Shown in pieces: positions 1 to 7,613 of a stretch of DNA of 28,040 bases (the first letter of the stretch is position 1; the number at the start of each line of letters is the position of its first letter). A program made the position numbers and the translations under genes. The stretch covers positions 1 through 28,040 of the forward strand of contig JBAQFA010000020.1 of NCBI GenBank assembly GCA_049287025.1, given 5' to 3'. The notes below the pieces were generated by a model. It was given only the letters and a program-made list of their open reading frames with translations, ran no database searches and was not told where the DNA came from. The DNA is from UBA11710 sp049287025 (GTDB taxonomy: Bacteria > Patescibacteriota > Patescibacteriia > Magasanikbacterales > UBA922).

Positions 1-114
1 GCCAAAGGTGATAATGTGATAATAAAGTTGTTTCATATTGGATGGGAATTATACGAAAAAAGGACAGAAAAGTCAATGAAACAATCTGGTAAAAAATATA
101 AATCCAAATTATAA
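1..114 (+). CDS. 3' end of an unidentified gene (partial)
   Basis: An open frame enters from the left edge in frame 1 and ends at TAA 112-114, leaving 37 C-terminal residues. The visible tail includes IIKLFHIGWELYEKRT followed by a lysine-rich end (KSGKK-like). It has no recognisable motif and the family is unknown. The gene converges on thrS and shares the palindromic terminator at 127-158. Codon use is AT-rich like its neighbours. It could be a chance open frame, but the lack of stops up to a position just before a terminator supports a real 3' end. Confidence 0.5.
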   Translation, partial: AKGDNVIIKLFHIGWELYEKRTEKSMKQSGKKYKSKL

Positions 115-126
115 AAATACACTAAC

Positions 127-158
127 AAAAAAGGGTTTAATAATTATTAAACCCTTTT
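127..158 (-). terminator. Palindromic terminator of thrS, probably bidirectional
   Basis: A perfect inverted repeat (131-156, arms AAGGGTTTAAT / ATTAAACCCTT around a short loop) is followed on the minus strand by a run of six T. It lies 7 nt past the thrS stop codon. The + strand reading has a shorter T run and may also stop the gene entering from the left. Confidence 0.85.
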
Positions 159-164
159 CATAAT

Positions 165-1943
165 TTATTTCCTCTCTCTAATCTCTCTCAAAACTTTCTC
201 CACAAATTCTTCTTTACTCATTTTCTCTTGATTCTCCTGGCCACGCACGCGAATCATCCACGGTTCACCTGATAATTCTTTATCCCCTACCACTACAATG
301 TAAGGAATTTTTTGTCCCACAGCTTTGCGGACTTTATTTCCCACAGTTTCATCAGCGTCGTCTATATCTACTCTAATCCCCAAATCTACTAATTCTGTTA
401 GCAAATTCTTTGCCCCCTCAACATGTTTGGCTGATACTGGCACCAATTGTATTTGAGTTGGCGCCATCCACACTGGAAAAGCTCCAGCATGGTGTTCTAT
501 CAAAATGGACAGGAAACGTTCAATTGAACCCATGATCGCAGCATGAAGCATCACAATTCTTTCTGACTTACCTTCTTCATTTATACAATTCAGATCAAAT
601 CGTTCTGGTAAATTACGATCTAGTTGAACTGTGGCCACTTGCCAATCACGACCAATTGAGTCAACCGCAATAAAGTCTACTTTTGGGCCATACATAGCGG
701 CCTCACCTTTGGCTTCAAATACTTCTACCCCGCGTTCTTGAGCCAGTTCACGCAATTGATTTTCTGTGCGTTCCCAAACTTCTTTTTCACCCAAATATTT
801 TTCAAAATGATCTGGGTCATGAAATGATAAACGCACGCGCATCTTGCCAAAGCCAGTCGCTTTATAAAAAATCTCAATAATATCCCAAATCTTAAAAATT
901 TCTTCCTTCACTTGCGACTCACGCAAAAAAACATGGGCATCATCCTGAGTAATACAGCGTACTCTAGACAAACCTGACAATTCACCAGTTTGCTCATCAC
1001 GATAAACCATCGTCGTCTCAGCATAACGTTGGGGCAATTCGCGATAACTCCGACGGACATGATCATAAATCTGAGTATGATGAGGACAATTCATTGGCTT
1101 CATAGCAAACTCATGCCCTTCGCGTGTAGTAATGTGAAATAATTCAGTGGCAAATTTATCCCAGTGACCACTCTTTTCATAAAGAGCTTTTTTTGTAATA
1201 TGAGGAATTGTCACTTTGGTATAACCACGTTCTTTACGCAATTGCCACACATATTCATCCAAAATATTACGCAATAGTGTTCCTTTTGGGGTCCACAAAG
1301 CCAAACCTGGACCAACCAAATCGGAAAAAGTAAACAAATCTAATTCTACGCCCAATTTGCGATGGTCACGATTTTTGGCTTCTTCTATCATTGTCAAATA
1401 TTTATCCAAATCTTCTTGTGTAGCAAAAGCCGTACCATAAACTCTTTGCAACATTTTATTTTTTTCATCACCATGCCAATAAGCACCGGCCACTTTTAAT
1501 AATTTAAAAGCCCCAATTTTACTCGTTGATTCTACATGAGGACCAGAACAAATATCCACAAAAGTGGCTGGCATATCTCCACCCTTTTCTCCCATCCAAT
1601 ACACACTCACTTTTTCCCCTCGCCCCTCTATTTCATCCAGCCATTCGTGTTTATATTCATTACCAGCATAAGTATTGCGACTAAAAAATTCTCTAGCTTC
1701 TCCTACTGTCATTTCATCTTTAATAATTAATAAATTTTCTTTGATAATCTGCGCCATTTCTTTTTCAATTTTCTCAAAATTAGCTTCAGAAATTTTTACT
1801 TCTGAATCAAAATCAAAATAAAAACCATCATCCGTGGCTGGACCCATGGCTGGCTTGATTTTTCCTGGCCACAAACGCATTATGGCCATCGTTAGGGCAT
1901 GTTCACAAGAATGACGCATTGCCTCCAATTGTTCTTTTTCCAT
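165..1943 (-). CDS. thrS: Threonyl-tRNA synthetase lacking the TGS domain
   Basis: Charges tRNA-Thr with threonine in the cytoplasm (class II aminoacyl-tRNA synthetase). The protein is 592 aa and starts almost directly at the second-additional (editing) domain, with HSCEH at residues 12-16 and SGPH further on. The N-terminal TGS domain of the E. coli-type 642-aa enzyme is absent, and no extension can be read upstream of the ATG. The catalytic core shows MKPMNCPHH (zinc and active site), the motif 2 arginine in MVYRDEQTGELSGLSR, QDDAHVF, and a motif 3 region HAAIMGSIERF, where the usual HRAILGS arginine is alanine. A C-terminal anticodon-binding domain (from about residue 490) is present. It is the last gene of a leftward unit that starts at a T-box-like leader near 3430; two GNAT genes come first. 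No clear promoter of its own was seen. Confidence 0.95.
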   Translation of the reverse strand: MEKEQLEAMRHSCEHALTMAIMRLWPGKIKPAMGPATDDGFYFDFDSEVKISEANFEKIEKEMAQIIKENLLIIKDEMTVGEAREFFSRNTYAGNEYKHEWLDEIEGRGEKVSVYWMGEKGGDMPATFVDICSGPHVESTSKIGAFKLLKVAGAYWHGDEKNKMLQRVYGTAFATQEDLDKYLTMIEEAKNRDHRKLGVELDLFTFSDLVGPGLALWTPKGTLLRNILDEYVWQLRKERGYTKVTIPHITKKALYEKSGHWDKFATELFHITTREGHEFAMKPMNCPHHTQIYDHVRRSYRELPQRYAETTMVYRDEQTGELSGLSRVRCITQDDAHVFLRESQVKEEIFKIWDIIEIFYKATGFGKMRVRLSFHDPDHFEKYLGEKEVWERTENQLRELAQERGVEVFEAKGEAAMYGPKVDFIAVDSIGRDWQVATVQLDRNLPERFDLNCINEEGKSERIVMLHAAIMGSIERFLSILIEHHAGAFPVWMAPTQIQLVPVSAKHVEGAKNLLTELVDLGIRVDIDDADETVGNKVRKAVGQKIPYIVVVGDKELSGEPWMIRVRGQENQEKMSKEEFVEKVLREIRERK

Positions 1944-1956
1944 ATTTTTTCGCTTA

Positions 1957-2004
1957 TTAATCCCGAATCCGCCGACGAGGCGGTGAGGGATCCCTTTTCA
2001 AGGG
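1957..2004 (-). repeat. Dispersed repeat R1 (half element) upstream of thrS
   Basis: Read on the minus strand it runs from AAAAGGGATCCCTC through a CCGCC/GGCGG hairpin to TTCGGGATTA and ends about 14 nt before the thrS ATG. It is the same family and orientation as the copy at 3141-3173. Only the start-codon-proximal half of the composite element is present here. Confidence 0.75.
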
Positions 2005-2027
2005 TATTATTTATTATAAATGTAAAA

Positions 2028-2579
2028 TTATTTTTTATTTTTCTTAAACCATTCATCTTTCAAAATACTCATCAAATATTGATCAACAAATTTCTTTGTG
2101 TCTGGATTCCAAGTAGACTGCCTTACTCTACCTTCTCTTTTAAAACCAATTTTATTATACAAATTTATCCCTCTCCTATTATTACAATGAACAAACAAAT
2201 CTAAACGATTATACTTTAATTTACCAAACAAATAACTCATCAACAAATTAATTGATTCAGTGCCATAACCCCTGCCCCATTGTTCATATCCACCAATAAC
2301 AATTCCCAAATTCGCCTTTTTTGCACTGTGCACAAAACGTAAAGTAGCATTTCCAATTATTTTGTCACCAACTGTAATTGTCCAAAGAGCTTGCCCCGGA
2401 TCAGACAAAACTTCTTTAACCCATTTTTTACTTTCATTCAAATGATTCTTTGTAGTATAACGATGATTCAAAAAACGACTGACTTTTTTATCACTTAAAA
2501 TATAGACATATTCTTTAACATCTACAATCTTAGGTGTCCTCAAAGTTACTTTATTGCCTTGTAAAATGGGAACTTTCAT
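2028..2579 (-). CDS. GNAT family N-acetyltransferase (RimJ/RimL-like), copy 2
   Basis: Predicted to transfer an acetyl group from acetyl-CoA to an amino group; the substrate is unknown. The 183-aa protein begins MKVPILQGNKVTLR, typical of RimL-like GNATs. It has a GNAT core with the acetyl-CoA pyrophosphate-binding loop EQWGRGYGTE (about residues 98-107) and the late motif NLYNKIGFKREG (about 139-150). It ends in a lysine-rich tail. It starts 4 nt after the stop of the upstream GNAT gene and is clearly a diverged paralogue of it: same length, same MK-PIL start, same R-Q-x-x-(W/F)-N-P segment near the C terminus. Translation is probably coupled. The pair lies between the T-box leader and thrS. 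Confidence 0.88.
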   Translation of the reverse strand: MKVPILQGNKVTLRTPKIVDVKEYVYILSDKKVSRFLNHRYTTKNHLNESKKWVKEVLSDPGQALWTITVGDKIIGNATLRFVHSAKKANLGIVIGGYEQWGRGYGTESINLLMSYLFGKLKYNRLDLFVHCNNRRGINLYNKIGFKREGRVRQSTWNPDTKKFVDQYLMSILKDEWFKKNKK

Positions 2580-2583
2580 ATAA

Positions 2584-3132
2584 TTATTTTTTATATTTTT
2601 TGAGCCATTCCTCCTTCAAAATACCCATAATACCTTTATCAATAAAACTTTTTAATTGTGGATTAAATTGACCCTGTCTTATTACACCTTCCAATTTAAA
2701 TCCTGCTTTTTTATAGGCTTTCAAAGCTCTTTTATTTAGCATTTCAACTTCCAAATCAATACGATTTAATTTCCATTTTTTAAAACCATATTCTAATAAT
2801 AATTTAATTACCTCACCTGCAATGCCCTTACCCCATTCGTCTTTTTCTCCAATGATAATTCCCCAACTGGCTCTTTTGCTTTTCCAATCAAAATCTAAGC
2901 CCGAACCACCAATATGTTTACCATTATAAATAATTGCAAATAAAATTTGATTTTTATTTTTTAAACTTTTTCTTATAAACTTCTTTTCTTCTTTTTCTGA
3001 AACATCCCAAACATTATAATTAAAGTGAATCCTCACTTCTTTATCACTAAACCACCGCACATAATTTGGGGCATCACTCACTTTTATTGGACGCAATATT
3101 ACTCTTGGTCCTTTTAAAATTGGTCCTTTCAT
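2584..3132 (-). CDS. GNAT family N-acetyltransferase (RimJ/RimL-like), copy 1
   Basis: A predicted acetyl-CoA-dependent N-acetyltransferase of 182 aa with unknown substrate. Visible GNAT features are the opening MKGPILKGPRVILRPI, the cofactor loop DEWGKGIAGE (about residues 98-107; the usual second glycine of Q/RxxGxG is replaced by alanine) and KAYKKAGFKLEG (about 139-150). It is the first gene after the T-box-like leader, in tandem with its paralogue. The ATG follows a dispersed repeat by 8 nt and has no recognisable Shine-Dalgarno sequence. The same repeat family lies just beyond the second paralogue, so the pair may have been inserted as a module. Confidence 0.88.
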   Translation of the reverse strand: MKGPILKGPRVILRPIKVSDAPNYVRWFSDKEVRIHFNYNVWDVSEKEEKKFIRKSLKNKNQILFAIIYNGKHIGGSGLDFDWKSKRASWGIIIGEKDEWGKGIAGEVIKLLLEYGFKKWKLNRIDLEVEMLNKRALKAYKKAGFKLEGVIRQGQFNPQLKSFIDKGIMGILKEEWLKKYKK

Positions 3133-3140
3133 ATATTTTC

Positions 3141-3260
3141 TAATCCCGAGCCCGCAGGCGAGGGATCCCTTTAAATCAAAATAATAAATGCTTTTAGTAA
3201 AATAAATTTAATCAAACTTTCCAAGTGTTTAAAGGGATTCCTCACTTCGTTCGGAATGAC
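3141..3260 (-). repeat. Composite inverted-repeat element (R3+R2) upstream of the GNAT genes
   Basis: On the minus strand it reads GTCATTCCGAAC, a short hairpin, GGAATCCCTTTAAA, an AT-rich spacer of about 50 nt, TTTAAAGGGATCCC, a GCC/GGC hairpin, and GCTCGGGATTA. The inner arms are inverted repeats of each other and the outer ends are imperfect inverted repeats (TMATYCCGA type). It ends 8 nt before the GNAT start codon. The same plan is seen at 12083-12210 before the MBL-fold gene. Confidence 0.75.
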
Positions 3261-3261
3261 G

Positions 3262-3432
3262 AAAAATAAAACCCCAACACTAACTAGTAGTATTGGGGCC
3301 ATAATTTATAATAATTACGGTGGTTCCACCCAATTTCTCCCGACTAAATCGAGAACACTCATTTTAAGCTTAGCCCTTTGTAAAGGATCCACCGAAAAGG
3401 TGGAAAACGGTTGGTAGCCGTTTCAATCGCTT
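3262..3432 (-). promoter_or_regulatory. T-box-like riboswitch leader (probable tRNA-Thr sensor) with intrinsic terminator
   Basis: On the minus strand a hairpin at 3405-3423 (AAACGG/CCGTTT) presents loop CTACCAA, containing ACC, a threonine codon followed by a purine. Two further hairpins follow, then a T-box core TTGGGTGGAACCACCG (3318-3333). The antiterminator can be drawn fully: A1 pairs 3329-3334 with 3292-3297, an 8-nt bulge TGGAACCA carries UGGA to pair with a tRNA UCCA end, and A2 pairs CCGTAATT with AATTATGG. The competing terminator pairs 3288-3298 with 3272-3282 (11 bp with one G-U) and ends in TTTTATTTTT. Both structures use the same strand, 3292-3298. The leader is only about 170 nt, much shorter than a canonical T-box with a long Stem I. 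Downstream genes are two GNATs and thrS. Confidence 0.82.
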
Positions 3433-3438
3433 AATATA

Positions 3439-3467
3439 AAGATATAATATTTTGATTTTATTGTCAA
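3439..3467 (-). promoter_or_regulatory. Promoter of the T-box/GNAT/thrS unit
   Basis: On the minus strand TTGACA (3462-3467), a 17-nt spacer and TATCTT (3439-3444). Transcription should start near 3432, just upstream of the specifier hairpin. Confidence 0.8.
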
Positions 3468-3499
3468 GTTCTAATAACCTAAAACCTATCACCTAACAA

Positions 3500-4639
3500 C
3501 TACTCCACTTCCTTCACAATCACCTGCACATGATCAGCCACATGAGGCACAGTGCGCATCCACGCTGGTTTAAAACTAATATCCACGCTCTGGACATGAT
3601 CTAGTGAGAGTAAATATCGTCTAATTTCATCCTTTGTTTTACCGTAAAAAACCATTTTGTCTAGTTGTTTACTACTTGGATCCAACTTTACTTTACCATT
3701 AGCAAAAACTTGTAAAACGGCTGTACCTTTTACCAAATCATAACTATCCAAAACAACCGAATGATTATTTTCTTCTGACAGATTTTCGGCTCCATCTACA
3801 ATTCGTTTATTTAGCAAACTCATGGCCTCTGTTTGCACGTCAGTATTATTATAAAAAACTGCCAAAACTGTGGCCGTACCTTTTAAATTAAAACCAGCCA
3901 CTTCCGTTCCAATCGTGGCGTTATTTTCTATTTTATTTTCTACCACTTTATAAACAACGCCTGTACTACTATTAATATTTAATTTTGCTAAAGCTTCTTT
4001 CCCCTTTTCTTCTAGCATATTCAACATCACTTCTTCGGCTTTTTTTACATCAGCATCACTCAAAACTCCAATCACCTTTACTCCGCCAGACATTGGAGCT
4101 ACACTCTTAGCATAAATTACTTTTTGTGTATCTTCACGTAACCCAGGAATAATAAATTTTTCCACTGGACCAATATTTCCACCCGCTCCTAGTTGGTCAG
4201 CATAAACACTGGCTTCAACTGTAGATTTGGCTGGCACCAATACGCGGTCTTTCAGACGAAACAAAATTCCTTCTGGAGTCAAAAGTCTGGTTGTCGCAAT
4301 TAATGGTTGATTTTCATTTGATTCGTTTACTAGAGTCACTACTCCAGTCGCAATGGCTGGTTCTTCTCGATTACCAGTTGGATTAAAATCTTTTTCACCC
4401 AACACCAAAGTTGTAGTCACAAATCCTTGCCAATCACCGCCTGGACCGACCACCACATATTTGTTAGTATCAATTGGATCAGTCTTAGTTGTGATGGTAA
4501 TTGCAGCTTCTTTGGAAGACATAAAGACAATCACACAAAATAGAGCAATTGTAATCAACAAAAAAGTCAGAGCAATAAATTTATAAAGTCTAACCGGTTG
4601 ATTATTACCAAGATTTGTTTCTTTTCTCATTGGTGTCAT
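3500..4639 (-). CDS. Membrane-anchored baseplate-J-like protein
   Basis: A 379-aa protein with a short cytoplasmic N terminus, one hydrophobic segment (about residues 20-41, FIALTFLLITIALFCVIVFM) and a long extracytoplasmic part. The segment with TPEGILFRLKDRVLVPAKS and GAGGNIGP (about residues 122-162) resembles the beta-rich domain annotated in CPR genomes as baseplate J/gp47-like; that assignment is from memory of the family and its function there is unknown. The C-terminal half (from about residue 195) alternates beta-like stretches and charged helices. It is the third gene of the unit after a membrane protein and pilB, 35 nt after pilB, so a role in the cell envelope or the pilus machinery is likely but unproven. 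A second in-frame ATG (residue 4) is an alternative start. Confidence 0.75.
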   Translation of the reverse strand: MTPMRKETNLGNNQPVRLYKFIALTFLLITIALFCVIVFMSSKEAAITITTKTDPIDTNKYVVVGPGGDWQGFVTTTLVLGEKDFNPTGNREEPAIATGVVTLVNESNENQPLIATTRLLTPEGILFRLKDRVLVPAKSTVEASVYADQLGAGGNIGPVEKFIIPGLREDTQKVIYAKSVAPMSGGVKVIGVLSDADVKKAEEVMLNMLEEKGKEALAKLNINSSTGVVYKVVENKIENNATIGTEVAGFNLKGTATVLAVFYNNTDVQTEAMSLLNKRIVDGAENLSEENNHSVVLDSYDLVKGTAVLQVFANGKVKLDPSSKQLDKMVFYGKTKDEIRRYLLSLDHVQSVDISFKPAWMRTVPHVADHVQVIVKEVE

Positions 4640-4674
4640 ATTGTAAAAAAATTAAATATTTAAAAAAATTATTA

Positions 4675-6420
4675 TTATTCAATTACTCTAAAAATTTCTT
4701 CCAAAGAAGTCATTCCGTCCAGAGCTTTTAAAACTCCATCTTGTACCATTGTACTCATACCCTGATCAATCGCGGTTTTTTCTATTTCATATTCAGCTAC
4801 ATTGCGCGCCAAAATCTTTTCTTTTATTTCTTGTGTTACAAGCAAAATTTCATAAATACCAATTCTACCTTTATAACCAATACCACTACACTTTTCACAG
4901 CCTACACCTTCAAAAAAATTAAATGTCTTGCTTTCGGCAATTTTCTTTTTATCTTCTGGCATGCTCGCAATTATATTTTTTACTCGCTGGTCTTCGTCTG
5001 GAGTCAAAATATGTTCTTTTTTACAAAATTGACAGACCTTACGCACCAATCTTTGACCAATTATACAATTCATGGCATGAGCCAACAAAAATGTTTCTAC
5101 CCCAAAAGACAAAAACCGAGACACTGCACCAGAAGCGCTATTGGTGTGCACTGTAGACAAAATTAAATGACCAGTAAGAGCACCCTGGACCGCGGTATTG
5201 GCCGTGTCCAAATCACGAATTTCTCCTACCATCGCGATATCTGGGTCTTGACGCAAAATTGATTTCAAACCTTTGGCAAAAGTATAACCTTTTTTTTCAT
5301 CCACCTGACTCTGATTAACTCCTACCATTTTATATTCCACTGGATCTTCCAAAGTAATTATTTTTACATCTGGTTTATTCAACACTTTCAAAATGGCATA
5401 CATGGACGTAGTTTTACCAGAACCAGTCGGACCAGTGGTTATTATCATGCCCGATGGACGAATAATCTGGGACTTTAATTTTTTATTGTCCTCTTCTGAT
5501 AAACCTAATTTATCCAAATCCAAACCAGATAAAGATTGTCTTAATAACCGCATCACCACACTCTCACCATAAACTGTGGGCATGGTGGAAACACGTACAT
5601 CCACATCACCCTCGGGCAAATTAATTGTAAACCGACCATCTTGGGGTTTATCAACTACATTAATTTTTAAACCTGAAACTAACTTTATTCTATTAATCAA
5701 TCTTTTATAATCTTCTTTTGGCAGATTGGCCGCATCGTGCAACATACCATCTAGACGTAACCGAGCAGCAATATTATCGGCCTCAGCTTCAATATGCAGA
5801 TCAGATGCTTCCAATTTTAGAGCTGCTCCCAAAAGTAAAATTAATAAATCACTGGCTGACTTTCTATCCAAAGCTTCTTGCAAAGAAGCAAAATCATTTA
5901 CACTAGATTGTACAGCTTCCAAATCCTCGGCTTTTATTTCTACATCTTTACTAATTGGTTTTACATCAGGCAAATTGGCATATAATTTTAAAACGCTGTC
6001 TAGACTATTTTCTGAAATTACATAAATTGCCCCATTACTATGATTATCTTCCTCTACTTCATGTAATAATTCTTGGACTTCCGGCATTGATGGGTCTAAA
6101 GCTCCGAGCCGAACTTCGTCAGTCGTAGCAAAAAAACACACTACACCCAATTCTTCGGCCAATTCTTTTGGCACTTGGCGTAAGGCTTCGTGACTAACTG
6201 GAAACTTGGCCAAATCAATGTGAGGATAGCCTAAAGACTGACCCAATTTCTGGGCTTCTTCTTCTTTTTGCTTAAGACCAACTTGGTTCATCTTTTTAGA
6301 AAATTTTTCTTCAACTTCAGATGATGAAATATTCAAAACAGGATGAGAAGAATCATCATCCTGATTTGATTTGCTCTGTCCAGAAGACAACAAATCATCA
6401 ATTGAAGGTAAATTTGACAT
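4675..6420 (-). CDS. pilB: Type IV pilus / type II secretion assembly ATPase (PilB/GspE)
   Basis: A cytoplasmic hexameric ATPase that powers pilin polymerisation. The 581-aa protein has an N-terminal GspE-N-like domain (about residues 50-150), an N2 domain with ASDLHIEAE, Walker A GPTGSGKTT (about 330-338), the Asp box IITLEDPVEY, Walker B with MVGEIRD, and the His box TGHLILSTVHTNSA. A tetracysteine zinc motif (CQFC and CEKC, about residues 470-515) marks it as an assembly ATPase (PilB/GspE) rather than a PilT retraction ATPase. The start is 5 nt past the stop of the upstream membrane protein gene. No pilC, pilT or pilin gene is in the window, so the pilus locus is split or continues elsewhere. 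Confidence 0.95.
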   Translation of the reverse strand: MSNLPSIDDLLSSGQSKSNQDDDSSHPVLNISSSEVEEKFSKKMNQVGLKQKEEEAQKLGQSLGYPHIDLAKFPVSHEALRQVPKELAEELGVVCFFATTDEVRLGALDPSMPEVQELLHEVEEDNHSNGAIYVISENSLDSVLKLYANLPDVKPISKDVEIKAEDLEAVQSSVNDFASLQEALDRKSASDLLILLLGAALKLEASDLHIEAEADNIAARLRLDGMLHDAANLPKEDYKRLINRIKLVSGLKINVVDKPQDGRFTINLPEGDVDVRVSTMPTVYGESVVMRLLRQSLSGLDLDKLGLSEEDNKKLKSQIIRPSGMIITTGPTGSGKTTSMYAILKVLNKPDVKIITLEDPVEYKMVGVNQSQVDEKKGYTFAKGLKSILRQDPDIAMVGEIRDLDTANTAVQGALTGHLILSTVHTNSASGAVSRFLSFGVETFLLAHAMNCIIGQRLVRKVCQFCKKEHILTPDEDQRVKNIIASMPEDKKKIAESKTFNFFEGVGCEKCSGIGYKGRIGIYEILLVTQEIKEKILARNVAEYEIEKTAIDQGMSTMVQDGVLKALDGMTSLEEIFRVIE

Positions 6421-6425
6421 AAAAA

Positions 6426-7406
6426 CTATTTTCTATGAAAACCGCCCCAATGTAATATTCGACTAGTTAATCCTTCGCGGTGCATCTTAACAAAAAGGTA
6501 TGTCCAAATAGAAGTAGTAAACGCCGAAAATATTGAACCCACCCAAACTATAAACAAAACAAACAAAGACAAGCCTACAAAAAATCCTGCCACTCCCAAA
6601 AATGCGCTACCAGACACAACTCCAAAAAACCAAATTGCTAAAACTGGTAAAAATAAAACCCAAAAACCTAAAAATACTACTGCTCCCAAAATTATATTTA
6701 AAAACAAAACTAATAAACCCACTTCAATTGATACTAACCAGTGATCCACAAATAACATCCACGCGGCTTCAAGAGATTCTCTAAGAGAGTATTCTTCTAT
6801 TACAATATAACCGATCGCATAAATAACCAGGAAGGACAAAACCAAACCAACCAAAACTGCTAACAAGAAGATTAATAAAAACAAAACCACACTCCAGCCA
6901 CTAGCTCCCACAACAAAATTCCAAGTACCATAACCAACTACAACTGCCAATAAAACCATTACTACTTTTTTGAAAAGATTTAAGAAAAATATTCGCCAGA
7001 AATGTTTTACTCCAACATGCCAAGCTGTACTGGTGCTAGGTAATTTTTTACTTTTAAAAAACTTGTCTGATGAATAAACCAAAGCTCCTTGTGATACTAC
7101 AGCCGTAAACAAAAAGAAAATAAACAAACCAAGTAAAATCACTACTAGCCAAATTAACCAAATCCAACCTTCAAATGGCAAACTAAGACCACTATTGCCA
7201 TATAAACTTTTTAGTAATTGTGGCCAAGCCAACCAAGATGGATACAAGGCATAATCACTAGATGCAAAACCAACATTGGACAACAAATCCATCAGTCCCA
7301 TCTGACCCAAAAAAGCCGCAAACAAACCAAATAACCATAACATTTTATGTTTCCAAACGAGTTGCCAACTGTGAGTTATGGCCTCGCGATAGAGTGGAGT
7401 TTTCAT
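6426..7406 (-). CDS. Polytopic integral membrane protein of unknown function
   Basis: A 326-aa protein with about six to seven hydrophobic segments, the clearest around residues 25-45, 85-105, 145-165, 170-200, 225-255 and 260-300. The N-terminal WQLVWKHKMLWLFGLFAAF is a pattern I associate with widespread CPR membrane proteins of unknown function. No catalytic motif was recognised. It is the first gene of the unit with pilB and the baseplate-J-like gene, 5 nt before pilB, so the products may act in the same envelope system. Its 5' untranslated region contains a long inverted repeat (7414-7501). Confidence 0.8.
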   Translation of the reverse strand: MKTPLYREAITHSWQLVWKHKMLWLFGLFAAFLGQMGLMDLLSNVGFASSDYALYPSWLAWPQLLKSLYGNSGLSLPFEGWIWLIWLVVILLGLFIFFLFTAVVSQGALVYSSDKFFKSKKLPSTSTAWHVGVKHFWRIFFLNLFKKVVMVLLAVVVGYGTWNFVVGASGWSVVLFLLIFLLAVLVGLVLSFLVIYAIGYIVIEEYSLRESLEAAWMLFVDHWLVSIEVGLLVLFLNIILGAVVFLGFWVLFLPVLAIWFFGVVSGSAFLGVAGFFVGLSLFVLFIVWVGSIFSAFTTSIWTYLFVKMHREGLTSRILHWGGFHRK

Positions 7407-7413
7407 ATATAGA

Positions 7414-7501
7414 AGTTAAAAGTTTATAAAGTCTTTAAAGTCCATAAAGTCAAAAGATTTTACACTTTATAACTTTATAGACTTTCTGACTTTATGGACT
7501 T
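7414..7501. repeat. Long imperfect inverted repeat made of reiterated AAAGTC-type words
   Basis: The left arm reiterates words such as TATAAAGTC, TTTAAAGTC and CATAAAGTC; the right arm carries their complements (GACTTTAT-type). It lies in the transcribed leader of the membrane protein/pilB unit and could fold into a long AU-rich hairpin. Confidence 0.7.
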
Positions 7502-7506
7502 GTATT

Positions 7507-7535
7507 ATTATACCACATTTTTAAATTCTTGACTA
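7507..7535 (-). promoter_or_regulatory. Promoter of the membrane protein/pilB unit
   Basis: On the minus strand an extended -10 TGGTATAAT (TATAAT at 7507-7512). A poor -35 (TAGTCA, 7530-7535) lies 17 nt away. It is divergent from the promoter at 7544. Confidence 0.55.
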
Positions 7536-7543
7536 AATTAGAC

Positions 7544-7573
7544 TTGACAAACCTGTGTATTTATGATAAAAAT
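7544..7573 (+). promoter_or_regulatory. Promoter of the GC-rich cassette
   Basis: TTGACA (7544-7549), a 17-nt spacer and a TAAAAA/TAAAAT-like -10 at 7567-7573. The sequence turns GC-rich immediately after it. Confidence 0.6.
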
Positions 7574-7613
7574 GGTGCAATAGAAACAGGCCCACTGGGC
7601 CAGGAGGAAGCGG

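Noticed and set aside
1899..2204. A 101-codon + strand frame between thrS and the GNAT gene
   Set aside because: It covers the ends of two well-supported minus-strand genes and a repeat; it is Phe/Ile-rich shadow sequence.
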